Shown: piece by piece, positions 28,904 to 37,888 of the stretch
Position numbering within the stretch: the stretch's first letter is position 1
Layout of the letters: each line of letters begins with the position of its first letter
Assembly (NCBI RefSeq): GCF_016405965.1
Contig: NZ_JAEFCD010000020.1
Coordinates: 1 to 64,000, forward strand
Length of the DNA stretch: 64,000 bases
Direction of reading: 5' to 3'
DNA from: Alteromonas sp. IB21
GTDB lineage: Bacteria; Pseudomonadota; Gammaproteobacteria; Enterobacterales; Alteromonadaceae
Notes under the pieces: model-generated
What the model was told of the DNA's origin: nothing
Seen by the model: the letters and a program-made list of their open reading frames with translations, nothing else
Databases searched by the model: none
Made by a program: the position numbers and the translations under genes

Positions 28904-28930
28904 AAAAAGGGAGTCAATTGACTCCCTTTT
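28904..28930. terminator. Bidirectional terminator between glnB and slyD
   Basis: Near-perfect palindrome AAAAGGGAGTCA / TGACTCCCTTTT with a tiny centre, lying between the convergent glnB and slyD 3' ends. A and T runs on both sides allow use in both directions. Confidence 0.88.
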
Positions 28931-28976
28931 CGTTTATGTGTTTTGTCATTCATCTAAGAGCAAATGATCAAAAATT

Positions 28977-29462
28977 TTAGTGATCGTGTCCGCAACCGCC
29001 TTCACTATGAACGTGGCCATGTTCAAGTTCTTCTTGCGTAGCTTCACGTACATCAACAACCGATACATCGAATGTAAGTGGGATGCCCGCCAGCGGGTGG
29101 TTTCCGTCTACAACTACTTCGTCATCAGTGGTTTCGATAATAATGACCGATTGCTCACCCTGGGGAGTGGTAGCGCGGAAAGACATACCCACTTCAACAT
29201 CCATCCCTTCAAACATTGAGCGAGGAACGGTTTGCACCAATTCATCAGCTCGCTCTCCATATGCTTTCTCAGGCTCTACAGACACATTAAAGCTATCGTC
29301 TTTTGTTTTGCCAATAAGTGCATCTTCAAGGCCTTCAATTAAAAAGCGGCGACCTAATAGTACGACTAGCGGCGATTTCCCTTCTGAAGAGTCTAGCGTT
29401 GTGCCGTCTTCGGTTGATACGGTGTAGTGTAGCGTTACAACGCTGTCAGAAGTAATTGTCAT
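28977..29462 (-). CDS. slyD: FKBP-type peptidyl-prolyl isomerase SlyD
   Basis: A 161-aa cytoplasmic FKBP prolyl isomerase and chaperone. The FKBP core begins with VVTLHYTVSTEDGTTLDSS, the inserted-flap domain follows, and GNHPLAGIPLTFDVSV is conserved. It ends in a short metal-binding tail (HGHVHSEGGCGHDH) like that of SlyD, which delivers nickel to hydrogenase or urease in other bacteria. The tail is shorter than in E. coli. It is convergent with glnB. Confidence 0.93.
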   Translation of the reverse strand: MTITSDSVVTLHYTVSTEDGTTLDSSEGKSPLVVLLGRRFLIEGLEDALIGKTKDDSFNVSVEPEKAYGERADELVQTVPRSMFEGMDVEVGMSFRATTPQGEQSVIIIETTDDEVVVDGNHPLAGIPLTFDVSVVDVREATQEELEHGHVHSEGGCGHDH

Positions 29463-29540
29463 AACAAATCCTATCTTGGCCCTATTGTTAAACTTGTTTC
29501 AAAAATTAGGGCATTAAATGAAAGGCAGCAAAACTGCTGC

Positions 29541-30587
29541 TTAGCGACGTTTTTTTACAATATTGCTAGCTTGTTGCTCAATATTGTACGGCAAGCTATT
29601 AGGGTAACAGGTAATCGCGTTATTATCAGCCAGTCTGTGTAAATCTTCAGACGTTGTGTCGTTATTAAGCACAGCTATAAACCACGTTTCGCTTTCCAGC
29701 GCCGCCACTTTAAGTACTTTACCAGCAACACGCCAGTTGTCACCGAGTTGCTTTTCGAGGCTGTCACCAGCCTTCACAGGAACATGGCCTTCAAGCTTAA
29801 AACTGTACGCGGCTCGCTTGTTTTTGCCTAAAAAGCGGGTTCTAGCAACGACCTCTTGACCCATATAGCAGCCTTTATCAAAATCGATACCGTTAAGGGC
29901 CTGCACATTGATCATTTGCGGAACATATTCACCAATGGCTTCACTATCTAGCATGGCATGCACACTTTCTATTTGAATCGCGTCGAATACGGTATGCGAA
30001 AAACAAGGAAGTGAGAGTTCGCTTGTGTTTTCTTCAAACTGCTCGCTAGCATCTTTAGTTAGCAGCAGTACAAAGCCCTCGCGGCTTGTATTTGCAGCAA
30101 ATATCACGCCGTGCTCATTTTCTACTTTTTGAAGTGTATTTGCTTGGTTCTGATTTGAACCAAATAGTTTTTCTAGTTCATCACTTCCAAAAAGCTCACG
30201 AAGCAATAGTTGAGTGCTGTTGTTGTTAGCGGCGTCAGATGAAAGAAAATAAGGGTTATAGCATGGCGTATCGTCTACTATATCTACTTTTGAAAAGACG
30301 CCATATTTATTCAACTGCGCTAGAGAATGGTGACCCGCATCTGCATTGGTAAGCAACAACAGTTTATTGGCATGTCGAGTTACATAACCTGTCGCCCAGG
30401 TTTTACCTTTGTTGTCACAATGAGCAAAATGCCTCGCTGTCACCTTATCAAGTTTATTGATATTCACTGTTATTTGACCGTGCAGGTAATTGTCGGCTTG
30501 CTCGCCTTCCAGAGAGATAATCATAGAGTTGGAAAGCTTAACCATAAACTCACCAGGGAGGTCGTTTAACGATGCGATAGAGGTCAT
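29541..30587 (-). CDS. ygfZ: tRNA-modifying protein YgfZ (folate-binding)
   Basis: A GcvT-like folate-binding protein that supports Fe-S cluster enzymes such as MiaB. The family signature K-G-C-Y-x-G-Q-E is seen in FDKGCYMGQEVVARTRF near residue 237. The start is set at ATG 30587 (MTSIASLNDL, 348 aa), because GGTGA sits just upstream and the extra N-terminal residues of the longer frame are not conserved in character. It is divergent from sdhE, a frequent neighbour (ygfZ-ygfX-sdhE) in gammaproteobacteria. Confidence 0.92.
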   Translation of the reverse strand: MTSIASLNDLPGEFMVKLSNSMIISLEGEQADNYLHGQITVNINKLDKVTARHFAHCDNKGKTWATGYVTRHANKLLLLTNADAGHHSLAQLNKYGVFSKVDIVDDTPCYNPYFLSSDAANNNSTQLLLRELFGSDELEKLFGSNQNQANTLQKVENEHGVIFAANTSREGFVLLLTKDASEQFEENTSELSLPCFSHTVFDAIQIESVHAMLDSEAIGEYVPQMINVQALNGIDFDKGCYMGQEVVARTRFLGKNKRAAYSFKLEGHVPVKAGDSLEKQLGDNWRVAGKVLKVAALESETWFIAVLNNDTTSEDLHRLADNNAITCYPNSLPYNIEQQASNIVKKRR

Positions 30588-30775
30588 ATTCACCACGTGT
30601 AAAATTGATAGTATGTACCCAGAATATGGCATAACCATCATTATTCAAGGGCAAAGCAAGCAATTCTGTACAGATTAAGTTCTATTTAGTTTTCGCATCA
30701 GACCAAAAGAGCAGTGATCACCACACTCGCGCCATGGTATTATTGTTAGATAATACTAAGTGGTAAGGATGACAG

Positions 30776-31027
30776 ATGTTTGAACCAAAAAGATTAGCGA
30801 GATTAAAGTGGGCTTGCCGCCGCGGTATGCTGGAGTTAGATGTGCTACTGCTACCTTTCGTTGAAGAGGCGTTTGAATCTCTGAGCTACGAAGAACAAGA
30901 GACATTTGAGCGGTTACTTACTAGCGATGACCCAGACCTATTTGCGTGGATTATGGGCCATCAAAAGTGCGAAGACCCTGAGTTAGCCGCTATGGTCGCG
31001 ACCATCGTAAATCGTGTTAAAGTATAG
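30776..31027 (+). CDS. sdhE: FAD assembly factor SdhE
   Basis: A small acidic protein of 83 aa with the RGxxE flavinylation motif in CRRGMLELDVLLLPF near residue 14. SdhE binds the flavoprotein subunit of succinate dehydrogenase or fumarate reductase and promotes covalent FAD attachment. The start ATG 30776 follows GTAAGGATG. Its 3' end overlaps the following YgfX-like gene by 14 bases, the standard sdhE-ygfX pair. Confidence 0.93.
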   Translation: MFEPKRLARLKWACRRGMLELDVLLLPFVEEAFESLSYEEQETFERLLTSDDPDLFAWIMGHQKCEDPELAAMVATIVNRVKV

Positions 31028-31547
31028 AATAAATGTAACCTGTAACAAATATAGACCTTTGCTAGGGGAGGCATGCGTAGCGCTTTGTTTTTATGCGGCA
31101 CTATGTAGTCTTCCTTATAATGTTTCAACCCGGCTTAATTTTTCAGCGTCGATGGCCGCTGCCGCTGTGGTAACGCTTCTTTGGTTGTTGTGGCGCCTTT
31201 GGTCGACGCTCAGATGCAATGATTCGCCGATTCAATACGTTCTCTCGCTCACCAACGACGGTGTTATCCGGGTTATTGACGATGAAAGAGCCATGGCCTT
31301 GCGTTCCGCTCACCACGCCTTAAATAATGCTAGCGCTGACGGTACTGCGAAGAAAATCCATCATACTTCACAGCTTTTTTCTTGGGGGCTTTGTATCAAG
31401 GTGCTTCGCCGTAAGCGTAAATGGTTCGAAAAGGACTACAGCCACTTGGGTTGGATATTAAAAGGAGAGTGCTGCGAAGCAGATTACAGGCGCTTAGCAA
31501 GAGCTATTATTTTTGCTAGAAGAGCAACGAATTCAAGGAATTTATAG
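31014..31547 (+). CDS. ygfX: YgfX-family inner-membrane protein
   Basis: A 177-aa protein with two closely spaced membrane segments near residues 15-35 and 45-65, then a soluble basic domain. Sequence similarity to E. coli YgfX (CptA) is weak by eye; the call rests on the paired location after sdhE, the overlap and the topology. YgfX has been described both as a toxin-like partner of SdhE and as a membrane factor affecting cell division. Its real function is uncertain. Confidence 0.65.
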   Translation: MLKYRINVTCNKYRPLLGEACVALCFYAALCSLPYNVSTRLNFSASMAAAAVVTLLWLLWRLWSTLRCNDSPIQYVLSLTNDGVIRVIDDERAMALRSAHHALNNASADGTAKKIHHTSQLFSWGLCIKVLRRKRKWFEKDYSHLGWILKGECCEADYRRLARAIIFARRATNSRNL

Positions 31548-32423
31548 ATGTTTCGTGAGTATACAAAAGCGTTGTTTAAACGCGTGGATGCACGACAGTT
31601 AATGCAATTTAAGCCTCCAACGCTGCCACAGCGTATCTACACCAATACTCTTAAGATAGATAATGCGCATTACTGTGCGTTTTGCCAAGAGGTAGACTGG
31701 CCGGCGAGTGAACATCCTCACCCCCTTTATTTGCAGATGTTGTCGCTGCCGCTGCAAATGCAGTGTTTATTAGACAAAAAAAGTCCATTTCCTTTGCTAG
31801 GCCTCATTCATGCGGCCAATAAAGTGTCAATTATCGAGCACGTCAATTTAAGCGAGCCCTTTGAATGTCGCGTGCGCTTTCACGATGTAAGGCCACATAG
31901 TCGCGGATGGGAAGTCGACGTTATGCTAGAGGCGCTTCAATCGGGGCAACTCGTATATAGGGCCATAAGCAGCTATTTAGTCAAAGTTAAAGCTGTCCAT
32001 GTTGCGCCCTTTATTGCAAAAAAAGACGTGCGTGATGAATGTGATTTGCAAGACAGAAATCTTATTGAGGCACTCCGTGTGAACGCAAATACGGGCCGTC
32101 GGTACGCTAAATTATCAGGGGATTATAACCCCATTCATTTATCGAGTATTTCAGCAAAAGCGTTTGGGTTTAAACAGCCCATAGCACATGGTATGTGGAC
32201 GTTGTCACGCGCAGTGTCTGCGTTTGTAAGTCATCAGGAACAGGCCGAGTCTCTGCAAGTGGAAGAGGTGACCTGTCGCTTTGAAAAACCTGTTTTCTTG
32301 CCAAGCGACATTCATATTCATCAGCATTGCAAAACACACACTCATGCGTTGCTCGATGTTACTGATAGCGATAATAGCAGCACGTATTTGTCAGCAAGTG
32401 TAGTGTTCTTTGCCAAGTCTTAA
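31548..32423 (+). CDS. MaoC-like (R)-hydratase family protein
   Basis: A 291-aa protein whose C-terminal half has the hydratase-2 motif: GDYNPIHLS, then AKAFGFKQPIAHGMW near residues 200-225, with the catalytic Asp and His present. The N-terminal half resembles a second, degenerate hot-dog domain. Such double hot-dog MaoC proteins hydrate or dehydrate (R)-3-hydroxyacyl-CoA. It follows ygfX directly with no gap. The acyl substrate is unknown. Confidence 0.8.
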   Translation: MFREYTKALFKRVDARQLMQFKPPTLPQRIYTNTLKIDNAHYCAFCQEVDWPASEHPHPLYLQMLSLPLQMQCLLDKKSPFPLLGLIHAANKVSIIEHVNLSEPFECRVRFHDVRPHSRGWEVDVMLEALQSGQLVYRAISSYLVKVKAVHVAPFIAKKDVRDECDLQDRNLIEALRVNANTGRRYAKLSGDYNPIHLSSISAKAFGFKQPIAHGMWTLSRAVSAFVSHQEQAESLQVEEVTCRFEKPVFLPSDIHIHQHCKTHTHALLDVTDSDNSSTYLSASVVFFAKS

Positions 32424-32535
32424 ATAGACGGGGAGTTATACGTTGCAAGACGTGTGGCAGACTATTGCGTTGAGTACAATCGAAAACCGCCTTTTGATTT
32501 GACGTACATAGTAGACGGACTCATCGAGCTCAAGT

Positions 32536-32568
32536 AGAAAGAGAGCCTTTTTTAAATGCTCTCTTTCT
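32536..32568. terminator. Hairpin between maoC-like gene and nadB
   Basis: Perfect 11-bp stem AGAAAGAGAGC / GCTCTCTTTCT with an 11-nt A/T-rich loop, lying between convergent 3' ends. The U-rich tracts outside the stem are poor, so it may act as an RNA-stabilising 3' structure rather than a strict terminator. Confidence 0.6.
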
Positions 32569-32659
32569 TAAGATTTAAAATTACCAGTGGGCGTTTGAAC
32601 GTGCAGATGAACTGACTAGATAGACAAATTAAATTGACGGTGTTGCACTTGCTGCCACT

Positions 32660-34345
32660 TTACTCAGCGTCATAAAAGCTGTCATGGGTAATCAATGAAC
32701 CCACGTCGCTACCTGAGAGCTGCTTTCTTGGGGTAAGAATAGTAGGCTTGGGATCATCTAGTTGCTCAGGATGGTCTAGATTGAAGTGTAGCCCGCGACT
32801 TTCTTTTCTCGCCATGGCGCATCGCACAATAAGCTCCGCAACAGTAACAAGATTACGCAACTCTAATAAGTTGTTGCTCACCCTAAAGTGAGAGTAATAT
32901 TCGGTAATCTCTTGCTCTAGCAATTTAATCCGCCGCATAGCACGCTCAAGACGTTTGTCGGTACGCACAATGCCTACGTAATCCCACATGAACAATCTCA
33001 GTTCATGCCAGTTATGCTGAATTATGACCTCTTCGTCTGAGTTAGATACCTGACTTTCATCCCAAGGCGCGATAGATTCTTCGCAGTCCGCACTTGGGAG
33101 CTTTTTTAGAATATCTTCAGCAGCGGCGCTCGCAAACACCACGCATTCTAACAGAGAATTAGACGCCATACGGTTTGCACCGTGCAGTCCTGTATAGGCC
33201 ACTTCACCAATGGCATAAACGTTATTTAAGTCAGTTTTAGCGTTAAAGTCGGTCATAACACCGCCGCAGCTATAGTGCGCCGCTGGTACTACTGGAATGG
33301 GCTCTCGGGTAATATCTATGCCAAGAGAACGACACTTTCGATAGATATTAGGGAAATGTTTAACGATAAAGTCAGCGGGCTTATGACTGATATCTAAGTA
33401 CATGCAGTCAGCACCCAATCGCTTCATCTCGTAATCGATGGCTCTGGCCACTACATCACGTGGTGCGAGGTCGCCGCGCTCATCAAATTTGTGCATGAAG
33501 CGCGTGCCGTCAGCGTGACAAAGGTTAGCGCCTTCACCGCGCAGCGCTTCGGTAATCAGAAAATTACGCGCTTGCGGGTGATATAAACACGTCGGGTGGA
33601 ACTGATTGAATTCCATATTGGCAACGCGACAGCCCGCTCGCCATGCCATAGCGATGCCATCGCCGCTGGAAACATCCGGGTTAGACGTGTATTGATATAC
33701 TTTACTTCCGCCACCCGTCGCTAAGGCAACAAATGGCGCGCGAATAACCTCAACATGCTCTTGTTGCCTGTTCCAAACGTAGGCGCCCACAACACTATTT
33801 TTCTCTTCCCTAGAGGGAATGAGGTCAATAGCATTATAGCGTTCAAATACATGAATATTTGGATGCGTGGATACCGCATCGTTCAGGGTAATTTGTAGTG
33901 CTTCACCGGTGGCATCTGCGGCGTGAAGAATGCGTCTATGGCTATGACCTCCTTCACGTGTTAAGTGAAAGCGCTCCTCTCCAGACTCACTTTTTTCTGT
34001 GTCGAATGGCACACCGTAACCAATTAGCCATTCTAGAGAAGACTTGGCGCGTTCTGCGGTAAATCTCACCGCAGGCTCCTCACAAAGTCCTGCACCGGCT
34101 GCTAACGTGTCAGTCACGTGAGCGTCAATAGAATCTTGCTCATCAAATACTGCCGCAATACCTCCTTGGGCATAACGTGTAGAGCCTTCGTTTCTATCAC
34201 TCTTACTAAGCACGATAACCTGACAATGGTCGGCAAGCTTGAGTGCAAGGCTTAATCCTGCCGCGCCGCTCCCAATAATCAATACGTCACAACGGTGTTC
34301 AATTGCATTTGATGTGGAAGTTAGTGAAGACGATACAGATTTCAT
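32660..34345 (-). CDS. nadB: L-aspartate oxidase
   Basis: NadB oxidises L-aspartate to iminoaspartate, the first step of de novo NAD synthesis. The 561-aa flavoprotein has the FAD-binding motif [19 protein letters not shown] near residue 21. Conserved segments YAQGGIAAV, the [15 protein letters not shown] active-site region, FHPTCLY and [15 protein letters not shown] are all present. It is divergent from rpoE, the typical gammaproteobacterial arrangement. Confidence 0.96.
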   Translation of the reverse strand: MKSVSSSLTSTSNAIEHRCDVLIIGSGAAGLSLALKLADHCQVIVLSKSDRNEGSTRYAQGGIAAVFDEQDSIDAHVTDTLAAGAGLCEEPAVRFTAERAKSSLEWLIGYGVPFDTEKSESGEERFHLTREGGHSHRRILHAADATGEALQITLNDAVSTHPNIHVFERYNAIDLIPSREEKNSVVGAYVWNRQQEHVEVIRAPFVALATGGGSKVYQYTSNPDVSSGDGIAMAWRAGCRVANMEFNQFHPTCLYHPQARNFLITEALRGEGANLCHADGTRFMHKFDERGDLAPRDVVARAIDYEMKRLGADCMYLDISHKPADFIVKHFPNIYRKCRSLGIDITREPIPVVPAAHYSCGGVMTDFNAKTDLNNVYAIGEVAYTGLHGANRMASNSLLECVVFASAAAEDILKKLPSADCEESIAPWDESQVSNSDEEVIIQHNWHELRLFMWDYVGIVRTDKRLERAMRRIKLLEQEITEYYSHFRVSNNLLELRNLVTVAELIVRCAMARKESRGLHFNLDHPEQLDDPKPTILTPRKQLSGSDVGSLITHDSFYDAE

Positions 34346-34463
34346 GTATTTTTATATCAATCCAAACGAGCAAAGGTTCGGCAAGTCTAAAGGATGAAAA
34401 GCAAAACACAATCATTCTTGGCCTCTGTCTTAAGCATTTTTTCAAATATTTAATACTTTTACC

Positions 34464-34490
34464 GAACTTTTAGGAAAAGAACGCGTCTAC
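34464..34490 (+). promoter_or_regulatory. Sigma-E-type promoter for rpoE
   Basis: GAACTT (34464-34469) is followed by 16 bases and TCTAC (34486-34490). This matches the sigma-E consensus (GGAACTT, 16, TCTRA) and closely resembles E. coli rpoE P2 in both boxes and spacing. It lies about 45 bases before the rpoE start and implies autoregulation by sigma-E. Confidence 0.75.
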
Positions 34491-34542
34491 ACACATGCTT
34501 GTTAGAGCTATTGTGTAGTTGAAGTAGGGAGTAATGGCTCGA

Positions 34543-35121
34543 ATGAGCGAGCAGATAACCGACCAGCAACTGGTTGAAAGAGTACAGCGTGGCGATAAAA
34601 ATGCGTTTAATTTGTTGGTAACTCGTTATCAACACAAAGTAATGCATCTCGTTTCTCGCTATGTGAAAAATACCGGTGACGTGGCTGATGTAACGCAAGA
34701 AGCGTTCATTAAAGCCTATCGCGCCTTACCTAACTTTCGTGGCGACAGTGCATTTTACACTTGGCTTTATCGTATTGCGGTAAACAGCGCCAAGAACTAT
34801 CTTGTATCTCAAGGTCGTAAGCCACCGGCCAGTGATGTAGATGCCGATGAGGCTGACTTTTATGAAGGCAGTGACGCACTTAAAGAGCAGTCAACGCCGG
34901 AAAGAAGTTTACTCTCTGAAGAATTAGAAGAAACGCTTTTTAAAGTCGTAGAGAAGCTGCCTGATGATTTGCGTATGGCAATAACACTTCGCGAAATTGA
35001 AGGGTTGAGCTACGAAGAAATTGCGAACGTGATGTCGTGCCCTGTTGGGACCGTGAGATCACGTATTTTCAGAGCTCGTGAAGCGATAGATAAAGTTATT
35101 CAGCCGTTGTTAGAGAATTAA
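34543..35121 (+). CDS. rpoE: RNA polymerase sigma-E factor
   Basis: An ECF sigma factor of about 192 aa controlling the envelope stress response. It begins MSEQITDQQLVERVQRGDKN like E. coli RpoE, with region 2 (AFNLLVTRYQHKVMHLVSRY, DVTQEAFIKAYRAL) and region 4 (LREIEGLSYEEIANVMSCPVGTVRSRIFRARE) clear. An upstream in-frame ATG at 34534 adds three residues; 34543 is preferred by homology, although the AGGGAG is then 11 nt away. It is followed by its regulators rseA, rseB and rseC. Confidence 0.97.
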   Translation: MSEQITDQQLVERVQRGDKNAFNLLVTRYQHKVMHLVSRYVKNTGDVADVTQEAFIKAYRALPNFRGDSAFYTWLYRIAVNSAKNYLVSQGRKPPASDVDADEADFYEGSDALKEQSTPERSLLSEELEETLFKVVEKLPDDLRMAITLREIEGLSYEEIANVMSCPVGTVRSRIFRAREAIDKVIQPLLEN

Positions 35122-35220
35122 ACAAAAAGAAAATCAAAAAAAGATGAACTTTCTTTTTTATAAGATGACTAACAGCTGTGTTAGGGTAGTTAACGATCAA
35201 ATTGATCTGGAAATGAATAT

Positions 35221-35802
35221 ATGACGCAACAGCAAGAAAAATTGTCCGCATTCATGGATGGTGAGATAGAAGGCAATGATATCATCGATGCAATAAAGCA
35301 CGATGAGGCGCTTCAAGGCAAATGGAAACGTTACCACGTGTATCGCGGTGCAATGCGCAAAGAAGCAAGCGTTGCCCCGCAACTTGATATTACAGCAAGC
35401 GTAGCCGCAGCCATTGAAAACGAACCTGCTATAGTGGCACCAAAACGCTCCCGTTGGACATCAATCCCATTAATTGGAAATGTTGTTCCATTTGCAAAGC
35501 AATCGGGTCAGTTTGCGGTAGCGGCTTCCGTTGCTGTGGCGGTTATCTTTGGTGTTCAATACACCAATCAAGACGCGCCCACAGAACCATTTATGACAGC
35601 GCCGACCATTGCCCCTCAAGGCGGTCTAGCACCGGTTAGTTTGGAGCAGACCCGCACTTTGCCGCGCAATGACATGAATGAAGTGCTTGAAAAAAAGCGT
35701 AAGATAAATGCATTGATTGCTGACCATGAACAGCAAATAAAACTCAAGCAAGCGCAAGAGGAAGAGAATGAAGGTAAAGCGAGCGGCCCGCAGCGACCGT
35801 AG
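35221..35802 (+). CDS. rseA: Anti-sigma-E factor RseA
   Basis: A single-pass membrane anti-sigma factor of 193 aa. The N-terminal cytoplasmic domain (KLSAFMDGEIEGND...WKRYHVYRGAMR) binds sigma-E. A membrane segment lies near residues 98-115 (FAVAASVAVAVIFGVQY). A periplasmic tail follows, which DegS and RseB would contact. In the family DegS and RseP cut it to release sigma-E under outer-membrane stress. It is 99 bases after rpoE. Confidence 0.93.
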   Translation: MTQQQEKLSAFMDGEIEGNDIIDAIKHDEALQGKWKRYHVYRGAMRKEASVAPQLDITASVAAAIENEPAIVAPKRSRWTSIPLIGNVVPFAKQSGQFAVAASVAVAVIFGVQYTNQDAPTEPFMTAPTIAPQGGLAPVSLEQTRTLPRNDMNEVLEKKRKINALIADHEQQIKLKQAQEEENEGKASGPQRP

Positions 35803-35823
35803 TAAGCTTTATTTTGAAAACTG

Positions 35824-35846
35824 GTGCATCATATTTACTGATGCAC
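35824..35846. repeat. Dyad in the rseA-rseB gap
   Basis: Perfect 8-bp inverted repeat GTGCATCA / TGATGCAC with a 7-base spacer, 22 bases after the rseA stop. No T-run follows, so it is more likely an mRNA processing/stabilising hairpin or a protein site than a terminator. Confidence 0.5.
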
Positions 35847-35939
35847 ATGCTCTTAGCTAACGAGCCGGTTAAAGCAATCCACAGAAACGTGCTGTCGCTA
35901 AAGCGTCACTGACAGAGATGCGGTTTCATATTTTAATCA

Positions 35940-35960
35940 TACCAGCATATACTGCTGGTA
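35940..35960. repeat. Dyad upstream of rseB ribosome site
   Basis: Perfect 8-bp inverted repeat TACCAGCA / TGCTGGTA around TATAC, ending about 10 bases before the rseB Shine-Dalgarno. It could be an operator or a hairpin that tunes rseB translation. Confidence 0.5.
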
Positions 35961-35983
35961 TGTTTGTTTTAAGGCGGGAAAAA

Positions 35984-37117
35984 ATGCGCTTTAGTTCCAT
36001 CCTTGCACTTTTTTTCATTTCGGGCGGTGTTATTCAACCAGCGGTTGCCCAATCTGTTGTTTCTATTGAAGGAACGGAAGTATCTGATACCTCTATTCAA
36101 TCTTCTCCAACGGGAATAGTTGATGAAGATGCGAGTAGGCGAATCTCCCAGAACGACGAGGCGGAGAACAGGCAACAAGAGCTTCAACTTGATGAGCAAA
36201 GCAAGCCAGCGGGGCGAACAGAAGTGCCACAATCTGCAAGTCAGTGGCTCGCTGAACTGCAGAACATAGTCACCAATGCCAACTTTCAGGTGTCATTCGT
36301 TCAAACTGTTGCGGGTAAGGAAACCATTCCTTATCTTTGGCGTCATGGAATTATGGAAGACGGTTCGGAACTAGAACAGTTAAATCTCCAAAACGGTCCA
36401 GGTAGAGAGTTAATTCGCGTAAACGACGTGGTAAGCGTGTTTGAACCCGACGTGCAACCATACAGTCTGCGCTCTAAACATATCAATGGCCCTATACCTA
36501 GTGCACTTCTTTACCACCCAGAGCAGCTTTTAGACGCTTATGAATTTGTGGCGGTGGGAAGAGCAAGGGTAGCAGGTCGTTCGGCTCAGCAAATTCGAAT
36601 TGTGAGCCGAGACAACACTCGCTTTGGCTATCAACTATGGCTAGACGAATCGTCAGGTATGCTGTTAAAGCTAAATATGCTCGATTTACAGGGAGGGCTT
36701 TTAGAGCAGATTCAAGTTACTGCATTTGCTATATCACCGTCGCCAGCAGAGTATTTTTCACGCATTAATTCTGCGTCTTTACCCCCGCCAATGGCCTTAA
36801 GTAACATGCCTGTGCGACCACACAACTGGGATGTGACCTATTTGCCAGCGGGAATGCGAGAAATAAAGCAAGATACAAGACGACTGGCATTAACGGGGCA
36901 GGTGGTAGAGTATAAACTCTTTTCAGATGGGCTGGTCGATGTGTCTGTATATGTACAACCGGCCGATGATGCGTTAGGCGAGACGTTAGCACTGCGTAAC
37001 GAAGTGAGTACGTTTCTAACGCTTACCGATGGCAAGGCGCAAGTGACAGTAGTGGGGGAGATACCACTGCAAACTGCTAACGCCATTGCAAATTCTCTAA
37101 GACCAGTCACTAATTAG
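35984..37117 (+). CDS. rseB: Sigma-E regulatory protein RseB
   Basis: The periplasmic protein of the MucB/RseB family protects RseA from DegS and senses mislocalised LPS/lipoproteins. ATG at 35984 gives 377 aa with a clean signal peptide (MRFSSILALFFISGGVIQPAVAQ) and AAGGCGGG just upstream; the longer frame start is rejected. The MucB/RseB domain starts after a low-complexity acidic stretch (about residues 25-75), longer than usual. Family landmarks are SQWLAELQNIVTNANFQVSFVQ and RFGYQLWLDESSGMLLKLNML. Confidence 0.93.
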   Translation: MRFSSILALFFISGGVIQPAVAQSVVSIEGTEVSDTSIQSSPTGIVDEDASRRISQNDEAENRQQELQLDEQSKPAGRTEVPQSASQWLAELQNIVTNANFQVSFVQTVAGKETIPYLWRHGIMEDGSELEQLNLQNGPGRELIRVNDVVSVFEPDVQPYSLRSKHINGPIPSALLYHPEQLLDAYEFVAVGRARVAGRSAQQIRIVSRDNTRFGYQLWLDESSGMLLKLNMLDLQGGLLEQIQVTAFAISPSPAEYFSRINSASLPPPMALSNMPVRPHNWDVTYLPAGMREIKQDTRRLALTGQVVEYKLFSDGLVDVSVYVQPADDALGETLALRNEVSTFLTLTDGKAQVTVVGEIPLQTANAIANSLRPVTN

Positions 37118-37128
37118 AACTAGGATTA

Positions 37129-37575
37129 ATGATTAAAGAAACAGCGTTGGTAATTGCGGTAGACGGAGATCGCGTTACCGTTGAAGCAGCAATTAAATCG
37201 ACCTGTAACGCTTGCGAAGCGCAAAGTGATTGTGGCACGGGAGTTATTTCCCGCGCTATTGCACCGAAAACTCAGCAGTTGACATTAAGAACCCCGATGA
37301 CTGTTCATGTGGGACAAAAAGTCACCGTCGGTATACCTGAGGCCGGCATTTTAAGTGCGTCCGCATGGTTATACCTGTTACCGCTGATAACCTTTATGGG
37401 GTCATATTCAGCCTTCATGTCAGTGCTTAGCAGCAGTGCTATCGTTCATGAATTGTGGGCGATTATTCCTAGTGCCGCTACTACCTTTTTAGTTTACAAG
37501 CTCATTGCATATAAGCTAAGGCGCGTTGAAAGTGCCAAGTATCAACCTATCCTGCTTGGTATATCAGACGTCTAA
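37129..37575 (+). CDS. rseC: SoxR-reducing system / RseC family protein
   Basis: An inner-membrane protein of 148 aa with the RseC cysteine motif near residues 24-36 (CNACEAQSDCG) and two membrane segments (about residues 77-97 and 103-122). RseC proteins act in the SoxR-reducing complex and modulate sigma-E. It is the last gene of rpoE-rseA-rseB-rseC, 11 bases after rseB. Confidence 0.88.
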   Translation: MIKETALVIAVDGDRVTVEAAIKSTCNACEAQSDCGTGVISRAIAPKTQQLTLRTPMTVHVGQKVTVGIPEAGILSASAWLYLLPLITFMGSYSAFMSVLSSSAIVHELWAIIPSAATTFLVYKLIAYKLRRVESAKYQPILLGISDV

Positions 37576-37888
37576 TCACTTATATACGTTCTTTATATCA
37601 GGATGAATAGGCATGAGATCCGTATCACGCGTAAAATGCTTTTTAACAAGGAAATAAGTGTAGAACAACGTAGCGTCTTGCCTTTTTGAGGAAGTAATAA
37701 GGCAGTTGTTATCTTGGATGTTTATCAATTTACGTACCCCTTTTACCCTAGCCTACTAATTTTCTACATGGTGATTCGCTTTTCGCGACAGAAATGGGTA
37801 AAATCCGCACGCGCTGCGTATAACCCTTGAAGCAAGGCAAGCAGCATTTTTTGTTTAATGAATTTTTCTGCAGGTAATTTCCAGCATT
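37576..37888. other. rseC-lepA intergenic region
   Basis: 313 bases without a recognisable gene, hairpin terminator or riboswitch. It presumably holds the lepA promoter, but no -35/-10 pair stands out. Confidence 0.4.

Noticed and set aside
29083-29427. 114-codon open frame antisense to slyD
   Set aside because: Ser/Thr/Pro-rich shadow of a well-supported gene, no ribosome site.
35124-35158. A-rich / T-rich pairing (AAAAAGAAA and TTTCTTTTT) after rpoE
   Set aside because: Stem is nearly all A-T with a 17-base loop; unlikely to terminate, and rseA is expected to be cotranscribed.
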